From Bacillota bacterium (GTDB taxonomy: Bacteria > Bacillota > UBA4882 > UBA10575), in assembly GCA_012727425.1 (NCBI GenBank), contig JAAYHQ010000033.1:51295-115294 (forward strand): a stretch of 64,000 nucleotides of DNA, in the 5' to 3' direction. The notes under the pieces were generated by a model. That model worked only from the letters and a program-made list of their open reading frames with translations, ran no database searches and had not been told where the DNA came from. Within the stretch, counting starts at the first letter, position 1. Every line of letters starts with the position of its first letter. Of the stretch, positions 34,779-43,929 are shown piece by piece. A program made the translations under genes and the position numbers.

Positions 34779-37700
34779 TTAACCAGCCCCGGATTGCAGT
34801 TGAAAATATGGTACTGCCGTAAGCGGGTTGGGGAAAAGGACCAGATCACCGTTTTTAAATTTTACCACAAAACGGTATCGACGGTCATGATCAGGTAACG
34901 GTTCAAGACGGGAAAGAAGAGTCCCATATTCTTCATCGGCATTTTCTTGCTCTAACGTTACCTGATTTATTTTATGATCGGCACTTTTGTAATAAAGAAT
35001 TACCTTTTCCACTTCTGCCGCCGGCCGAACGGTACATTTTAACCTCTCCTCCTCCGGTCCGGGCGGAAAATGAAAGAGGGCAGGGGTAAAATCCCCGGCG
35101 TTGCGTAAGTCAACTTGGAAAGGATGGTCAAAACTGCCGAGGGAGGCTTTCTTACCCCCGCTGTCCATGGCGGTAATATAATAGTTAATCAGGTTTCCTT
35201 GTTCCAAATAAGTTGCAGGAATGGTAGCCACAAATTGGTCGTTGGCAAGGGGCTTCATCATAACCATATGGTATCCCCGCTCGTTCTCGGTTTGGTAGTT
35301 CAGAATCACCTGGCCAATGGGGTTGATCCCGGTTGCCGTCGCCTGGATCACCAGGGGTTTCCCCCGTTCCCAGCTGGTGATTGGCGTATGGGTGAGCTGC
35401 GGGACGACCGGGTGGATGGTCAAAGCCGAAATAAACCAGTTGTATTCGGGGGGACAGGAGAAAGTTAGGATCAATTGTCCTGCAGTCACTTCGACCATTT
35501 CCCGAAGGTCAACCCGTTGGCCGGGGGCGACCACCAAGTCCTCGGCGATCACCCGGTCATTCAGGGTGATCTGCATCGGCCCGTGCCGGCGTGGTTCAGG
35601 GGAGCGGTCGCAAAAAGTCAGGTGGACCTGGTAACAACCCGGGCTCAAATCAACCTGGAAAGAAGTGGTCGTTTGGGACCAAACCAGTTTGTTGAGGAGC
35701 AGATTTTCGTAGGAAAAAGGCCGCACGGCATTGGCATCAGCAGTAAGCCGGAGATCATGTTCACCCAGGCGGACGGCCGGTGCCGGTGTGGTCTGTAATC
35801 CGGTAGGACTGAGCCAACCGAAGCCACGTTCCGGATCATAAGTGCTCCGTTGATCAACAAAGGTAAAACCTTCTTCTACAAAATAATCGGGAAAAATGCT
35901 CCGGTTTAAATCTTGGGACGCCGCTGTAACCGGTAAACCACCGAAATCAAAGCCAACGAGAAACACCCCTCTGGTACGGTATTCTTCCAACAAAGCTTGG
36001 ATCCGCTTTTCATCTTCCAAAAGTAGGAGACGATGTTCCGGCTGGCGGACCGTTGAAGGAAGTTTTTCCCAGTAGAGCCGGGCTTCCTTCAGAAAAGCTA
36101 AGGCTTTTTCCAGGCCGTTCAGGTCCTTGGTTGCCGAAAAAAAGGCCAGTTCAATTGCGGCCCGGATCTTGGCGCTGTGGTAAAGCGCAAAGCAGCCGGT
36201 GCGCTCGGCCCAGAGCAAAGTCTCTTCCCACTCGGCACCAAAAGGATGGTCGGGACCGAGGGTAACCCCTTGCAGCACTTTAACTTTTTCCATGATCTCC
36301 GTTCCCATCCGGCCCAGTTCGGCAGCGACGGCCGGCGGAGCGAGTTTGGGTAGCTCAGTCCGGTTCAAAGTGGCAGCGACATATTCACGGCAATCGGCGA
36401 ACAAGACCGGATCGGCGGTTGGTACTCTTAAGTAAAAGGGGAGAAGCCCGCCGGTGTTCAGGTCCGCTCCCGGGGCTACGGTGGCATGGAAGGTGTTGTA
36501 GAGCGGTAATACTTTTCCAGTTAAGTGGTAAAGGGCGGCTAGGTCGTTGCCTTTTTCCCCAAACCGCCGGTGAAACTCACGGACCAAAACCGCCCCGGCA
36601 GTACCCGGATGGTAAGCCAACCGGCCGCAGAGGTGGAACTGGTACCAATGGCGCTCGTATTCCCAAAACGCCGGCATTGCTTTTTGGTCCCAAAGCGGCA
36701 GGGTCTTTTCCTCCTTAGAAACCACCGGCGCTATCAGTTGCAACCCACCATAACCGGCGTCGAGTAACGCCGGGAGGAGTTGGTGAAGGTAATCCGGATC
36801 ACCCCAGGGAACAGGAGAAGGGATTGGCAGCTGAAACACGGGGTTGAACTTTCCCCCGTGCGCAGCCAAGAAAGGATCGACGTCTTTAAGGTAGGGTAGA
36901 CCCAGCTTCCCGCCCCAGCCTTCGTTGATGAGCGCGTATTCAATCCCCGTCGTGTCCAGGAGATCCAGCATTTCGGCGGAGATTTGGTCGGCGTAAAAGG
37001 TCAGGCTGGTTTGGTTACCTTTGGCCTGTACCGCCTGGATGATCGTCTGCAGACCGAAGGCGGGCTCCAAGGGGGCGGAATCAAATCTAAACGTCAGGCC
37101 GGATATGTCCGGACAAGAAAAAAGCAGTTGTTTAAGGGCCAGATAAAAATAGGAACCGATATTTTCTTCATTCAGCCCCAGTCCGCGGAAGGAGTGGGGG
37201 GGATGGCCCGCGTAGAAGTTCCAGAACCCGAGATAGAAATCCAAACCCGCTTCCGTGGCGAGTTCACCCAAAGCCTGCAGCGTCTGAAGATTGGTGGACC
37301 GCAGCTCATCTGGGATATGGAAAGGATTTACTTCCGGATGCTCCGGAACAGACAGGAAATAGGGAAAAACTGGCGCCGGGGAGGGTGCAGCTAAGACCAG
37401 AGTGAAGCCATTGAACCGGTTTTTGATGAGCATCTCAAAGTAGGACCGCCAATAGGCGGGGGTGATGGTCCACCCATTTTTCAGGTCGGCTAAGGGCAGG
37501 AGATGGAGAACGTTACGGTGTATAAAAGCTGGACTTTCGCAGACCGGTTGGTACAAAGCGGGAACCGACTGGGCGTTGATGCGGGCGGCCAATTCGTAAA
37601 GAACATAAAGGAGGCCGCGGGTATCATAAGCACAAGCCCAAAGGGCGGTATGCTCGTTGATCGTCAGTTCTTGGATGATGATTGCTTCCGGGGTTAACGG

Positions 37701-37913
37701 AAGCGGGATTTTCCCCGCCGCCACCAGCTCCTTTAACACGGGACTCTTTTTGTAAGAACCAATGAACAGATCGGCTTGGGGTAGCCGTTCCGTATATAAA
37801 CAGGGTTGGATTTTGATATTTTGCTTGGCAAAAGCATCGCGTAAAACGGCAAAAGCGTTTTGGGTGCACAATTCAAGACCATCTGGATTGAGAATTCCAA
37901 TTTTAATACCCAC
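34779..37913 (-). CDS. large multidomain glycosidase-like protein, unrecognised family
   Basis: This protein of about 1044 residues cannot be assigned to a family by eye. The order I infer is: an alpha/beta N-terminal domain (1-115) ending DTRGLLYVLYELAARIN, as in domains preceding GH20/GH67 barrels; a TIM-barrel-like region (about 125-460, RNVLHLLPLADLKNGW ... GLTFRFDSAPLEP ... ALINEGWGGKLG); a helical region (about 470-660); a malectin-like carbohydrate-binding domain (about 665-860, FLVGFDFGGLPVTA, YDPERGFGWLSP); and two Ig-like domains to the end. No signal peptide is present, so it should act in the cytoplasm. GTG 37913 follows GAGGTG at 6 bases; a GTG at 37922 is an alternative. Candidate acids lie in the barrel but cannot be named with confidence. 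Confidence 0.75.
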   Translation of the reverse strand: MGIKIGILNPDGLELCTQNAFAVLRDAFAKQNIKIQPCLYTERLPQADLFIGSYKKSPVLKELVAAGKIPLPLTPEAIIIQELTINEHTALWACAYDTRGLLYVLYELAARINAQSVPALYQPVCESPAFIHRNVLHLLPLADLKNGWTITPAYWRSYFEMLIKNRFNGFTLVLAAPSPAPVFPYFLSVPEHPEVNPFHIPDELRSTNLQTLQALGELATEAGLDFYLGFWNFYAGHPPHSFRGLGLNEENIGSYFYLALKQLLFSCPDISGLTFRFDSAPLEPAFGLQTIIQAVQAKGNQTSLTFYADQISAEMLDLLDTTGIEYALINEGWGGKLGLPYLKDVDPFLAAHGGKFNPVFQLPIPSPVPWGDPDYLHQLLPALLDAGYGGLQLIAPVVSKEEKTLPLWDQKAMPAFWEYERHWYQFHLCGRLAYHPGTAGAVLVREFHRRFGEKGNDLAALYHLTGKVLPLYNTFHATVAPGADLNTGGLLPFYLRVPTADPVLFADCREYVAATLNRTELPKLAPPAVAAELGRMGTEIMEKVKVLQGVTLGPDHPFGAEWEETLLWAERTGCFALYHSAKIRAAIELAFFSATKDLNGLEKALAFLKEARLYWEKLPSTVRQPEHRLLLLEDEKRIQALLEEYRTRGVFLVGFDFGGLPVTAASQDLNRSIFPDYFVEEGFTFVDQRSTYDPERGFGWLSPTGLQTTPAPAVRLGEHDLRLTADANAVRPFSYENLLLNKLVWSQTTTSFQVDLSPGCYQVHLTFCDRSPEPRRHGPMQITLNDRVIAEDLVVAPGQRVDLREMVEVTAGQLILTFSCPPEYNWFISALTIHPVVPQLTHTPITSWERGKPLVIQATATGINPIGQVILNYQTENERGYHMVMMKPLANDQFVATIPATYLEQGNLINYYITAMDSGGKKASLGSFDHPFQVDLRNAGDFTPALFHFPPGPEEERLKCTVRPAAEVEKVILYYKSADHKINQVTLEQENADEEYGTLLSRLEPLPDHDRRYRFVVKFKNGDLVLFPNPLTAVPYFQLQSGAG

Positions 37914-37986
37914 TCGTCGCACCTCGCCACCATAATCGTTCGTTCAAGACTAATTTCGATTTTATCCGGTCTTTTCCTCTTTAGAG

Positions 37987-38008
37987 AGTGTTATTAAAGT
38001 GTTATTAT
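37987..38008 (+). repeat. 11-bp tandem direct repeat upstream of spoIVFA
   Basis: AGTGTTATTAA (37987-37997) is followed directly by AGTGTTATTAT (37998-38008), one helical turn apart. It lies in the divergent region between the large glycosidase-like gene and spoIVFA. It may be a regulator site; no sigma-E promoter matching both consensus halves was found. Confidence 0.5.
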
Positions 38009-38092
38009 CTCGATTCTTCCCCGGAGCGGCTTGTTCTAGAATCGTCAGAAATCCCATATAACTTTGGTAGAAGAAAAAATGGGGAGAGAACG

Positions 38093-38818
38093 ATGGAACG
38101 GTGTGCACATTGGGAGAAGCAGGAGGAAAAGGCTTTTCAAACTCCGCTCCCGCCAACGGCGGACACAGCAAACGCAGGAGAAAACCAAGGGCTTTCTCCC
38201 AAAACCTCGCCCTTGGCCCGTTTGGAAACCATACTTTTGAAGCAGATTATGGTCTGTGTCTTTATAATCTTTTTTTTATGGTTGATCGGGAAAATACCCC
38301 GGGTTGGCACCGGCCTCGTCGACCGTTTTCGCCACGTCTTGCAATATGGGGAAGCCCGGCGCACCGAAGAAAGAATAACGGCCTTTGCCCGGGAGCAGTG
38401 GCACAAGGTGAAAAGCGAGGTTACCTCCTGGTTTACTGTTGAGTTTCGGCCGGTGCTGGCCCCGCCCAAGCGGAGCGTACAGTTTTCTTCCCCCCTTTTC
38501 TATTTTGAACGGCGGGAGGTTTACCCGGAGCGGATTCGTTTTCTCCCCGCACCCGACTCGGTGGTTTACGCATCCGCACCGGGCGTGGTGCGATCAATCG
38601 CGCCGGAGAAGGGCGGCTGGAAACTGGCTTTGGACCATGGCGAAGGATGGTACAGTCTTTATTACCCATGTCCTCAAGTTTACGTGAAAACCGGCGAGCG
38701 GGTGAATCCTGGACAGGAGATTGCCCGTACCGGCCGGGAGTTTTTTTGGGAGGTTACCAATGGCGGCTCTCCGGTGGACCCCCGGCTGTTCATTGAAGAA
38801 CAAGGTTTGTGGCGTTAA
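38093..38818 (+). CDS. spoIVFA: SpoIVFA-like membrane protein with degenerate LytM domain
   Basis: This 241-residue bitopic membrane protein has a cytoplasmic N-terminus, one membrane segment (about 60-80, IMVCVFIIFFLWLIG) and a C-terminal LytM/M23-type domain (about 155-241). The M23 metal ligands (HxxxD and HxH) are not present: the typical HxH position reads WEV in FFWEVTNGG. SpoIVFA likewise has a non-catalytic LytM-like region and holds SpoIVFB inactive in the forespore membrane until SpoIVB cuts it. The next gene is the SpoIVFB-type protease, which supports the call. ATG 38093 follows GGGGAGAG; its stop overlaps the next start (TAATG). Confidence 0.82.
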   Translation: MERCAHWEKQEEKAFQTPLPPTADTANAGENQGLSPKTSPLARLETILLKQIMVCVFIIFFLWLIGKIPRVGTGLVDRFRHVLQYGEARRTEERITAFAREQWHKVKSEVTSWFTVEFRPVLAPPKRSVQFSSPLFYFERREVYPERIRFLPAPDSVVYASAPGVVRSIAPEKGGWKLALDHGEGWYSLYYPCPQVYVKTGERVNPGQEIARTGREFFWEVTNGGSPVDPRLFIEEQGLWR

Positions 38819-39681
38819 TGTTTAAGATTAAACTTAGTCCTTTTTTATACCCTCTTTTTTTTCTGGCCGGTTTAACCGGGCAAATCGCCACCTTGCTTAT
38901 GGCCTTTTTTTCGGTTTTATTACATGAAACCGCCCACTTGGTAACGGCCTTCGGCTTTGGCTACCGGACCTTTTGGATTGAACTGTTCCCCTTTGGCGGG
39001 ATCGCCCGTATGGAAGCATCGTTATTTAACGATCCGGTAGCCGAGACGGTTACCGCGCTAGCCGGGCCAGTACAAAGTATCCTGCTGGCTTTTTTCCTCC
39101 GGACCTTTGCGGGTTTTCTCCACTTACCGGTCTTAACCGGAGATTTGGCCCGCATTAACCTGGGATTGGGTCTGTTCAATCTTTTACCCCTGTTTCCGTT
39201 GGACGGGGGAAGAATCCTCCGCTCGCTGTTGGTCCGGAAACTGGGATGCAAAAAAGCCACTGCTTATCTGCGCAACTGGACAAGGGCGGTTGTTTTTTTG
39301 ACCGGTCCCCTCCTGGTCTGGTTGGGCCTGAAAAAAATGGTCCCTCTTCAACTCCCGTTCCTCTTCTTCTTCCTCCTGCTGGCGGAAGGCGAGAGCAACC
39401 ATTTCTATTCCTACCTGGCCCAGCAAACCAAAAAAGCGGCGTTGCTACACACAAAAGGATTTGCGTCCACCAAAGTTTGGGTGGTCGATGCCGGGTGTAA
39501 CGTCGGTACCGTTCTGCCGTTTTTAACCGGTAAAGATTATCATCTCTTCTTTTTGGTTGACAAACATGGTAAAATTTTAGGTGAAGTAACGGAAGAGGAA
39601 CTGATGCACATGATAAACGAGGAGAATATGTTTAACCTAAAGATCGGAGCAATTAAGGGACAAAACCGATCACAACTATGA
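38818..39681 (+). CDS. spoIVFB: SpoIVFB-like intramembrane metalloprotease (M50)
   Basis: This 287-residue integral membrane protease of the site-2 family processes pro-sigma-K in B. subtilis. The zinc motif is HETAH (36-40) in LLHETAHLV, and the third ligand is in NLLPLFPLDGGRIL (near 120-130). About six membrane segments are followed by a CBS-type domain (about 220-285, VWVVDAGCNVGTVL, then EVTEEELMHMI), as in SpoIVFB. ATG 38818 overlaps the spoIVFA stop. A pro-sigma-K gene is not in this window. Confidence 0.9.
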   Translation: MFKIKLSPFLYPLFFLAGLTGQIATLLMAFFSVLLHETAHLVTAFGFGYRTFWIELFPFGGIARMEASLFNDPVAETVTALAGPVQSILLAFFLRTFAGFLHLPVLTGDLARINLGLGLFNLLPLFPLDGGRILRSLLVRKLGCKKATAYLRNWTRAVVFLTGPLLVWLGLKKMVPLQLPFLFFFLLLAEGESNHFYSYLAQQTKKAALLHTKGFASTKVWVVDAGCNVGTVLPFLTGKDYHLFFLVDKHGKILGEVTEEELMHMINEENMFNLKIGAIKGQNRSQL

Positions 39682-39700
39682 TCAGCAGGAGGGAACAGAA

Positions 39701-41545
39701 ATTAAAGATTACGACCGCATCTTAGAAAGGGTGGAAAAACCGGCGCGTTACACCGGCGGAGAATTAAACGCTGTGGTCAAGCCGTGGGATCAGGTCAAGG
39801 TCCGTGTGGCCCTGGCTTTTCCCGATATTTACGAGATTGGCTTTTCCCATCTGGGTTTGCGCCTACTTTACCATCTGATCAACGAACAAGAAGACTACCT
39901 GGCCGAACGGGTTTATGCCCCCGCAACCGATCTGGAACAGGAATTACGAAAAGCGGGATTACCTCTTTTTACTTTGGAAAGCCAGAAGAGTCTCGCCCAA
40001 TTTGATCTGGTCGGCTTTACCTTGCAATACGAATTGAGTTATACAAACATCTTGAATATGCTGAATCTGGCGGGAATACCCTTAAAAAGGGAAGAACGGA
40101 GCGAAACGGATCCGCTGATCATCGGCGGTGGACCCGGCAGTTTTAACCCGGAACCATTGGCCGATTTTTTCGACCTTTTTTTATTGGGCGAAGGCGAAGA
40201 GGCTATCCTTGAGATCCTGGCGATGATCGCTACCGGTAAGGCAAAGGGCTGGACAAAACAGGCCATTAAGCAAGAACTGTTAAAGATTCCCGGGGTGTAC
40301 ATCCCCGAGTTTTACGCCGTGGAGTATACGGCGGAAGGAAGAATTGCCACCATTCGCCCGCTCCCGCCGGCACCGCCGGTCGTGAAGAAAAGGATCGTGC
40401 GTGATTTTGACCGGGCCTTTCTTCCCCGGAAAGAGTTGGTGCCCTGGGTAGAACCGGTCCATGACCGGGCAATGGTCGAACTTTTCCGCGGTTGTACCCG
40501 GGGATGCCGGTTTTGTCAGGCGGGAATGGTGTACCGGCCGGTCCGTGAGCGCTCGCCAGCGGTGCTGACCGACTATTTACAACGCATCATTGCCGGAACC
40601 GGTTATGAAGAGATCTCCCTGACTTCGTTAAGCAGCGCCGACTATACCAAGATTGAAGAGATGATCGCGGCGTTGACCGACTGTTTTGCGGCGCAGAATG
40701 TAAAGATATCCCTGCCTTCCCTGCGGGTTGATTCCTTCTCGCCGGAACTAGCGGCCCGGTTTCAAGGGGAACGCAAAAGCGGACTCACCTTCGCCCCGGA
40801 AGCGGGCACCGAACGCTTACGCCGGGTGATCAATAAAAATCTCACCGATGAACAGATTATGCAAACGGCGGAGGCCGCCTTTGCCGCCGGCTGGCAGCGG
40901 TTGAAACTCTATTTCATGATTGGCCTTCCCACCGAGACCGATGCGGATCTTGAGGGAATTGCCAATCTGGCCCGCACGATTCTGGCGACTGGTCGCCGGA
41001 TCCACGGACCAAAAGCCGGTCGCGTTCAGGTGACGGTGAGTGTTGCCACCTTTGTGCCCAAACCCCACACCCCGTTTCAGTGGCGTCCGCAAATCTCCTT
41101 GGCAGAAACAAAACGCCGCCAAGTTTTTTTACAAGAACGACTGGTCGGGCGTGGGTTGCAGTTTTCCTGGCATGATCCGGTGCTTAGCCAACTGGAGGGG
41201 GTCCTGTCCCGGGGGGACCGCCGTTTAGGGCAGGCCCTGCTCAAAGCCTGGGAACTTGGCTGCACCTTTGACTCATGGCCCGACAAATTCCGCTGGGATC
41301 TTTGGAACCAAGCCTTGTCCGCAACCGGTCTCCGAGTGGAAGATTACCTCCGCGCCCGCTCTTACCAGGAGATTCTACCCTGGGACCATCTAAGCGCCGG
41401 AGTGAACAAGGACTACCTGCGCCACGAGGACCAAAGGGCGGAGGAGGAAAAGATCACCCTTGACTGCCGTACCCGGAAGGGTTGCACCGTTTGTGGGGTC
41501 TGCGCCCACTTGGAGACCGCTCCTCGACTGGCAGGAGGTGAATAA
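39701..41545 (+). CDS. radical SAM protein, TIGR03960 family (ATT start)
   Basis: This is a radical SAM enzyme of about 614 residues. An N-terminal B12-binding-like region (about 60-160) is followed by the [4Fe-4S] motif RGCTRGCRFCQAGM (CxxxCxxC) near residue 265 and a C-terminal segment ending in a cysteine cluster (CRTRKGCTVCGVCAH). It matches the TIGR03960 family, which has no proven reaction and is regularly coupled to the DUF2344 protein found next. The best start is ATT 39701, seven bases after AGGAGGG and giving IKDYDRILERVEKPARYTGG, the family-like N-terminus. The first GTG (39731) would truncate this and lacks an upstream site. Confidence 0.88.
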   Translation: MKDYDRILERVEKPARYTGGELNAVVKPWDQVKVRVALAFPDIYEIGFSHLGLRLLYHLINEQEDYLAERVYAPATDLEQELRKAGLPLFTLESQKSLAQFDLVGFTLQYELSYTNILNMLNLAGIPLKREERSETDPLIIGGGPGSFNPEPLADFFDLFLLGEGEEAILEILAMIATGKAKGWTKQAIKQELLKIPGVYIPEFYAVEYTAEGRIATIRPLPPAPPVVKKRIVRDFDRAFLPRKELVPWVEPVHDRAMVELFRGCTRGCRFCQAGMVYRPVRERSPAVLTDYLQRIIAGTGYEEISLTSLSSADYTKIEEMIAALTDCFAAQNVKISLPSLRVDSFSPELAARFQGERKSGLTFAPEAGTERLRRVINKNLTDEQIMQTAEAAFAAGWQRLKLYFMIGLPTETDADLEGIANLARTILATGRRIHGPKAGRVQVTVSVATFVPKPHTPFQWRPQISLAETKRRQVFLQERLVGRGLQFSWHDPVLSQLEGVLSRGDRRLGQALLKAWELGCTFDSWPDKFRWDLWNQALSATGLRVEDYLRARSYQEILPWDHLSAGVNKDYLRHEDQRAEEEKITLDCRTRKGCTVCGVCAHLETAPRLAGGE

Positions 41546-41546
41546 G

Positions 41547-42218
41547 ATTACATATCGAATAAAGTATAGCAAGAAGGGTCCGGCCCGTTTTACTTCCCAC
41601 CTGGATGTCCTGCGCATGCTGACCAGGACTCTCCGCCGGACCGGTCTTCCGCTGGCCTATTCGGCCGGTTATCATCCCAAACCAATTCTGTCCTTCGGTC
41701 CGCCGCTTCCTTTGGGGGTCGAAAGCAGCGCGGAGTATTTTGATCTGGAATTGACCCGCGCCTTACCAGAGGAAGAAGTAAAGCGGGCTTTAACGCAACA
41801 TCTTCCGCCCGGGTTGGAGGTAAATACCGTGCAGAAGCTGGCGCCGAAGACGCCGTCTTTGATGGCGACGACCACCGGCATTGTTTACCAGTTTTTGCTA
41901 CGGCGGAAAACACCCCTCACCGATGCACAAGTCAAGGCATGGTTTGCCGCCTTATGGTCGCGCTCCGAGTTGCTGGTGACGAAAAAAACAAAGCGGGGCG
42001 AAAAACCGGTTAACGTGAGACCGCTTTGGAAAAATTATGAGCTTACCTTTCAACCGGACGGGTTAATCCTTTTCGATTTTGAAGTGGCCTTTGGCCCACA
42101 GGGCACGATTCGCCCTGATGATTTTGAGTCCTTGTTGGTGGCCGCTTTTCAGATCGAGCACCGGAGACGAACAGCGGTAAATTTTAAAACTGGAGAGGGG
42201 CACCGGAAGGTTCTTTAG
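41547..42218 (+). CDS. DUF2344 / TIGR03936 protein, radical SAM partner (ATT start)
   Basis: This protein of about 223 residues has the family start YRIKYSKKGPARFTSHLDVLR and PILSFGPPLPLGVES. It is the usual partner of TIGR03960 radical SAM enzymes (sometimes fused to them); the function is unknown, and a role in RNA modification is a guess. The best start is ATT 41547, two bases after the upstream stop codon and 6-8 bases after AGGAGGTG at 41533-41540. GTG 41538 lies inside that ribosome binding site and is poorly placed. It is followed 11 bases later by the RNase G gene. Confidence 0.88.
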   Translation: MTYRIKYSKKGPARFTSHLDVLRMLTRTLRRTGLPLAYSAGYHPKPILSFGPPLPLGVESSAEYFDLELTRALPEEEVKRALTQHLPPGLEVNTVQKLAPKTPSLMATTTGIVYQFLLRRKTPLTDAQVKAWFAALWSRSELLVTKKTKRGEKPVNVRPLWKNYELTFQPDGLILFDFEVAFGPQGTIRPDDFESLLVAAFQIEHRRRTAVNFKTGEGHRKVL

Positions 42219-42229
42219 GAAGTGTTTGG

Positions 42230-43897
42230 ATGGAAAAAGAATTTTTAATTAATGTGACGCCCAGTGAAACCAGAATGGCCGTGCTCGAAGATGGAAAGCT
42301 CGTCGAGCTCTCCAAGGAAAGCCATACCGCCCAGCGACAGGTTGGCAACATCTACCGGGGAAAAGTGGAAAACGTATTACCGGGGATGCAGGCCGCCTTT
42401 ATTGATATCGGCATGGAGAAGAACGCTTTTCTGTTCATTGATGATCTCCGTTCCGAAGCCGGTGACGACGTTCCGGCATCGATCAGTGATTTACTCCGGG
42501 AAGGCCAAGAGATCATCGTACAATTGGTCAAAGAGCCGATGGGGAACAAAGGAGCCCGGGTGGTAACGAACCTAACCATCCCCGGCCGGTATTTGGTCTT
42601 GATGCCGACCGTGGATTACATTGGGGTCTCCCGCCGGATTGAAGATGAAAAGGAACGGGAACGACTGAAAAAGATCGCCTCGCACCTAAAACCAAAGGGA
42701 ATGGGGCTGATTATCCGGACCGCCGCCGAAGGTTTGGGGGAGGAGGATTTGACCGCCGACCGGGATTTCCTCTTCAATCTCTGGCAAAAAATTTTAAAAA
42801 AAGCCAAAAAGGGACCTACGCCCGCGTTGCTATTCCACGATCATGATCTCCTCTACCGGGTTTTACGGGACCTGTTCACCGCCGAGGTGGACCGGTTGGT
42901 CATCGACGATCTGGCCACTTACGAAAAAGCCTTGGATCTACTGGGCTTTTTAGGCCCCCATCTCCGGAATAAAGTGCAACTGTTTACGGGCCATTCGCTT
43001 TTCTCCGTATACGGCGTAGAACAACAGATTGAAGAGGCCCTTCGGCGGAAAATCTGGCTCGAATCCGGCGCTTACCTCGTTTTTGACCAGACCGAAGCCC
43101 TGACGGTGGTTGATGTCAATACCGGAAAATATACCGGCTCCACTTGCTTGGAAGATACCGTCTTGCACACCAATTTGGCGGCGGCCAAGGAGATCGCCCG
43201 GCAGATCCGTTTGCGTAATATCGGGGGCATCATTGTGATCGACTTCATTGATATGTGCGACGAAGAAAACCGGAAACAAGTCTTGGCTTGCCTCGCCCAG
43301 GAACTGCAGAAGGATAAGGTGAAAACGAACATTCTGGGCTTTACCTCTCTAGGCCTTTTAGAGATGACCAGAAAAAAAACCCGGCCCAGCCTGCGGGAAC
43401 AACTGCAACAACCCTGTTCCCATTGTGAGGGAACCGGTTACAAATATTCTTTGGAGACCCAAGCTGCCCGGACCGAACGGCGGATCATCGAGCTTTGTAC
43501 CGATTGCCCCAGGGACGAAGCGTTACTGATCGGGGTGAATACCACTTTGGCTGCTCTTCTGATCGGTCCGGGTGGCACCCGGTTAAATGCGTTGGAAAAG
43601 ATGATGAAAAAGACCGTTTTTATCCGGGGAAAAGATGACATTCCGCCGGCGGAAGCCCGGGTCATCGCCGCCGGCACACGGGAGGAGATTCAAGCGCTAG
43701 CGCTCCCGGTGAAAGAAGGGGAACGACTGGAAGTGGAGGTACTCGAACCCCACATGAACAACCCGGCCGATGGCATTGCCCGTCTGGAAGGGTACATAAT
43801 TGATGTGGAAAACGGCGGCCGTTTTGCCGGTCAACGAGTTAAAGTGAAAATTCAAAAGATGTTTAAAACCTACGCTAAAGCCGTGATCGAAGATTGA
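42230..43897 (+). CDS. rng: ribonuclease E/G family endoribonuclease
   Basis: This 555-residue enzyme of the RNase E/G family processes and decays RNA. It has an S1 domain near 35-120 (GNIYRGKVENVLPGMQAAFID), an RNase H-like/DNase I-like catalytic part with DVNTGKYTG (near 297) and GGIIVIDFIDMCDEENR (catalytic aspartates, near 325-345). The zinc-link motif is CSHCEGTGY, with a further CTDCP. The last 100 residues hold a KH-like and TRAM-like extension not present in E. coli RNase G. It lies after the radical SAM pair and just before rplU, an arrangement seen in several Bacillota. Confidence 0.92.
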   Translation: MEKEFLINVTPSETRMAVLEDGKLVELSKESHTAQRQVGNIYRGKVENVLPGMQAAFIDIGMEKNAFLFIDDLRSEAGDDVPASISDLLREGQEIIVQLVKEPMGNKGARVVTNLTIPGRYLVLMPTVDYIGVSRRIEDEKERERLKKIASHLKPKGMGLIIRTAAEGLGEEDLTADRDFLFNLWQKILKKAKKGPTPALLFHDHDLLYRVLRDLFTAEVDRLVIDDLATYEKALDLLGFLGPHLRNKVQLFTGHSLFSVYGVEQQIEEALRRKIWLESGAYLVFDQTEALTVVDVNTGKYTGSTCLEDTVLHTNLAAAKEIARQIRLRNIGGIIVIDFIDMCDEENRKQVLACLAQELQKDKVKTNILGFTSLGLLEMTRKKTRPSLREQLQQPCSHCEGTGYKYSLETQAARTERRIIELCTDCPRDEALLIGVNTTLAALLIGPGGTRLNALEKMMKKTVFIRGKDDIPPAEARVIAAGTREEIQALALPVKEGERLEVEVLEPHMNNPADGIARLEGYIIDVENGGRFAGQRVKVKIQKMFKTYAKAVIED

Positions 43898-43922
43898 CAG
43901 GAAGGCCGGCGAATGGTATGAT
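43894..43922 (+). promoter_or_regulatory. strong sigma-A-type promoter of rplU-prp-rpmA
   Basis: Consensus TTGACA (43894-43899), 17-base spacer, TATGAT (43917-43922). The -35 box starts within the last codons of rng. Confidence 0.9.
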
Positions 43923-43929
43923 ACTAGTT

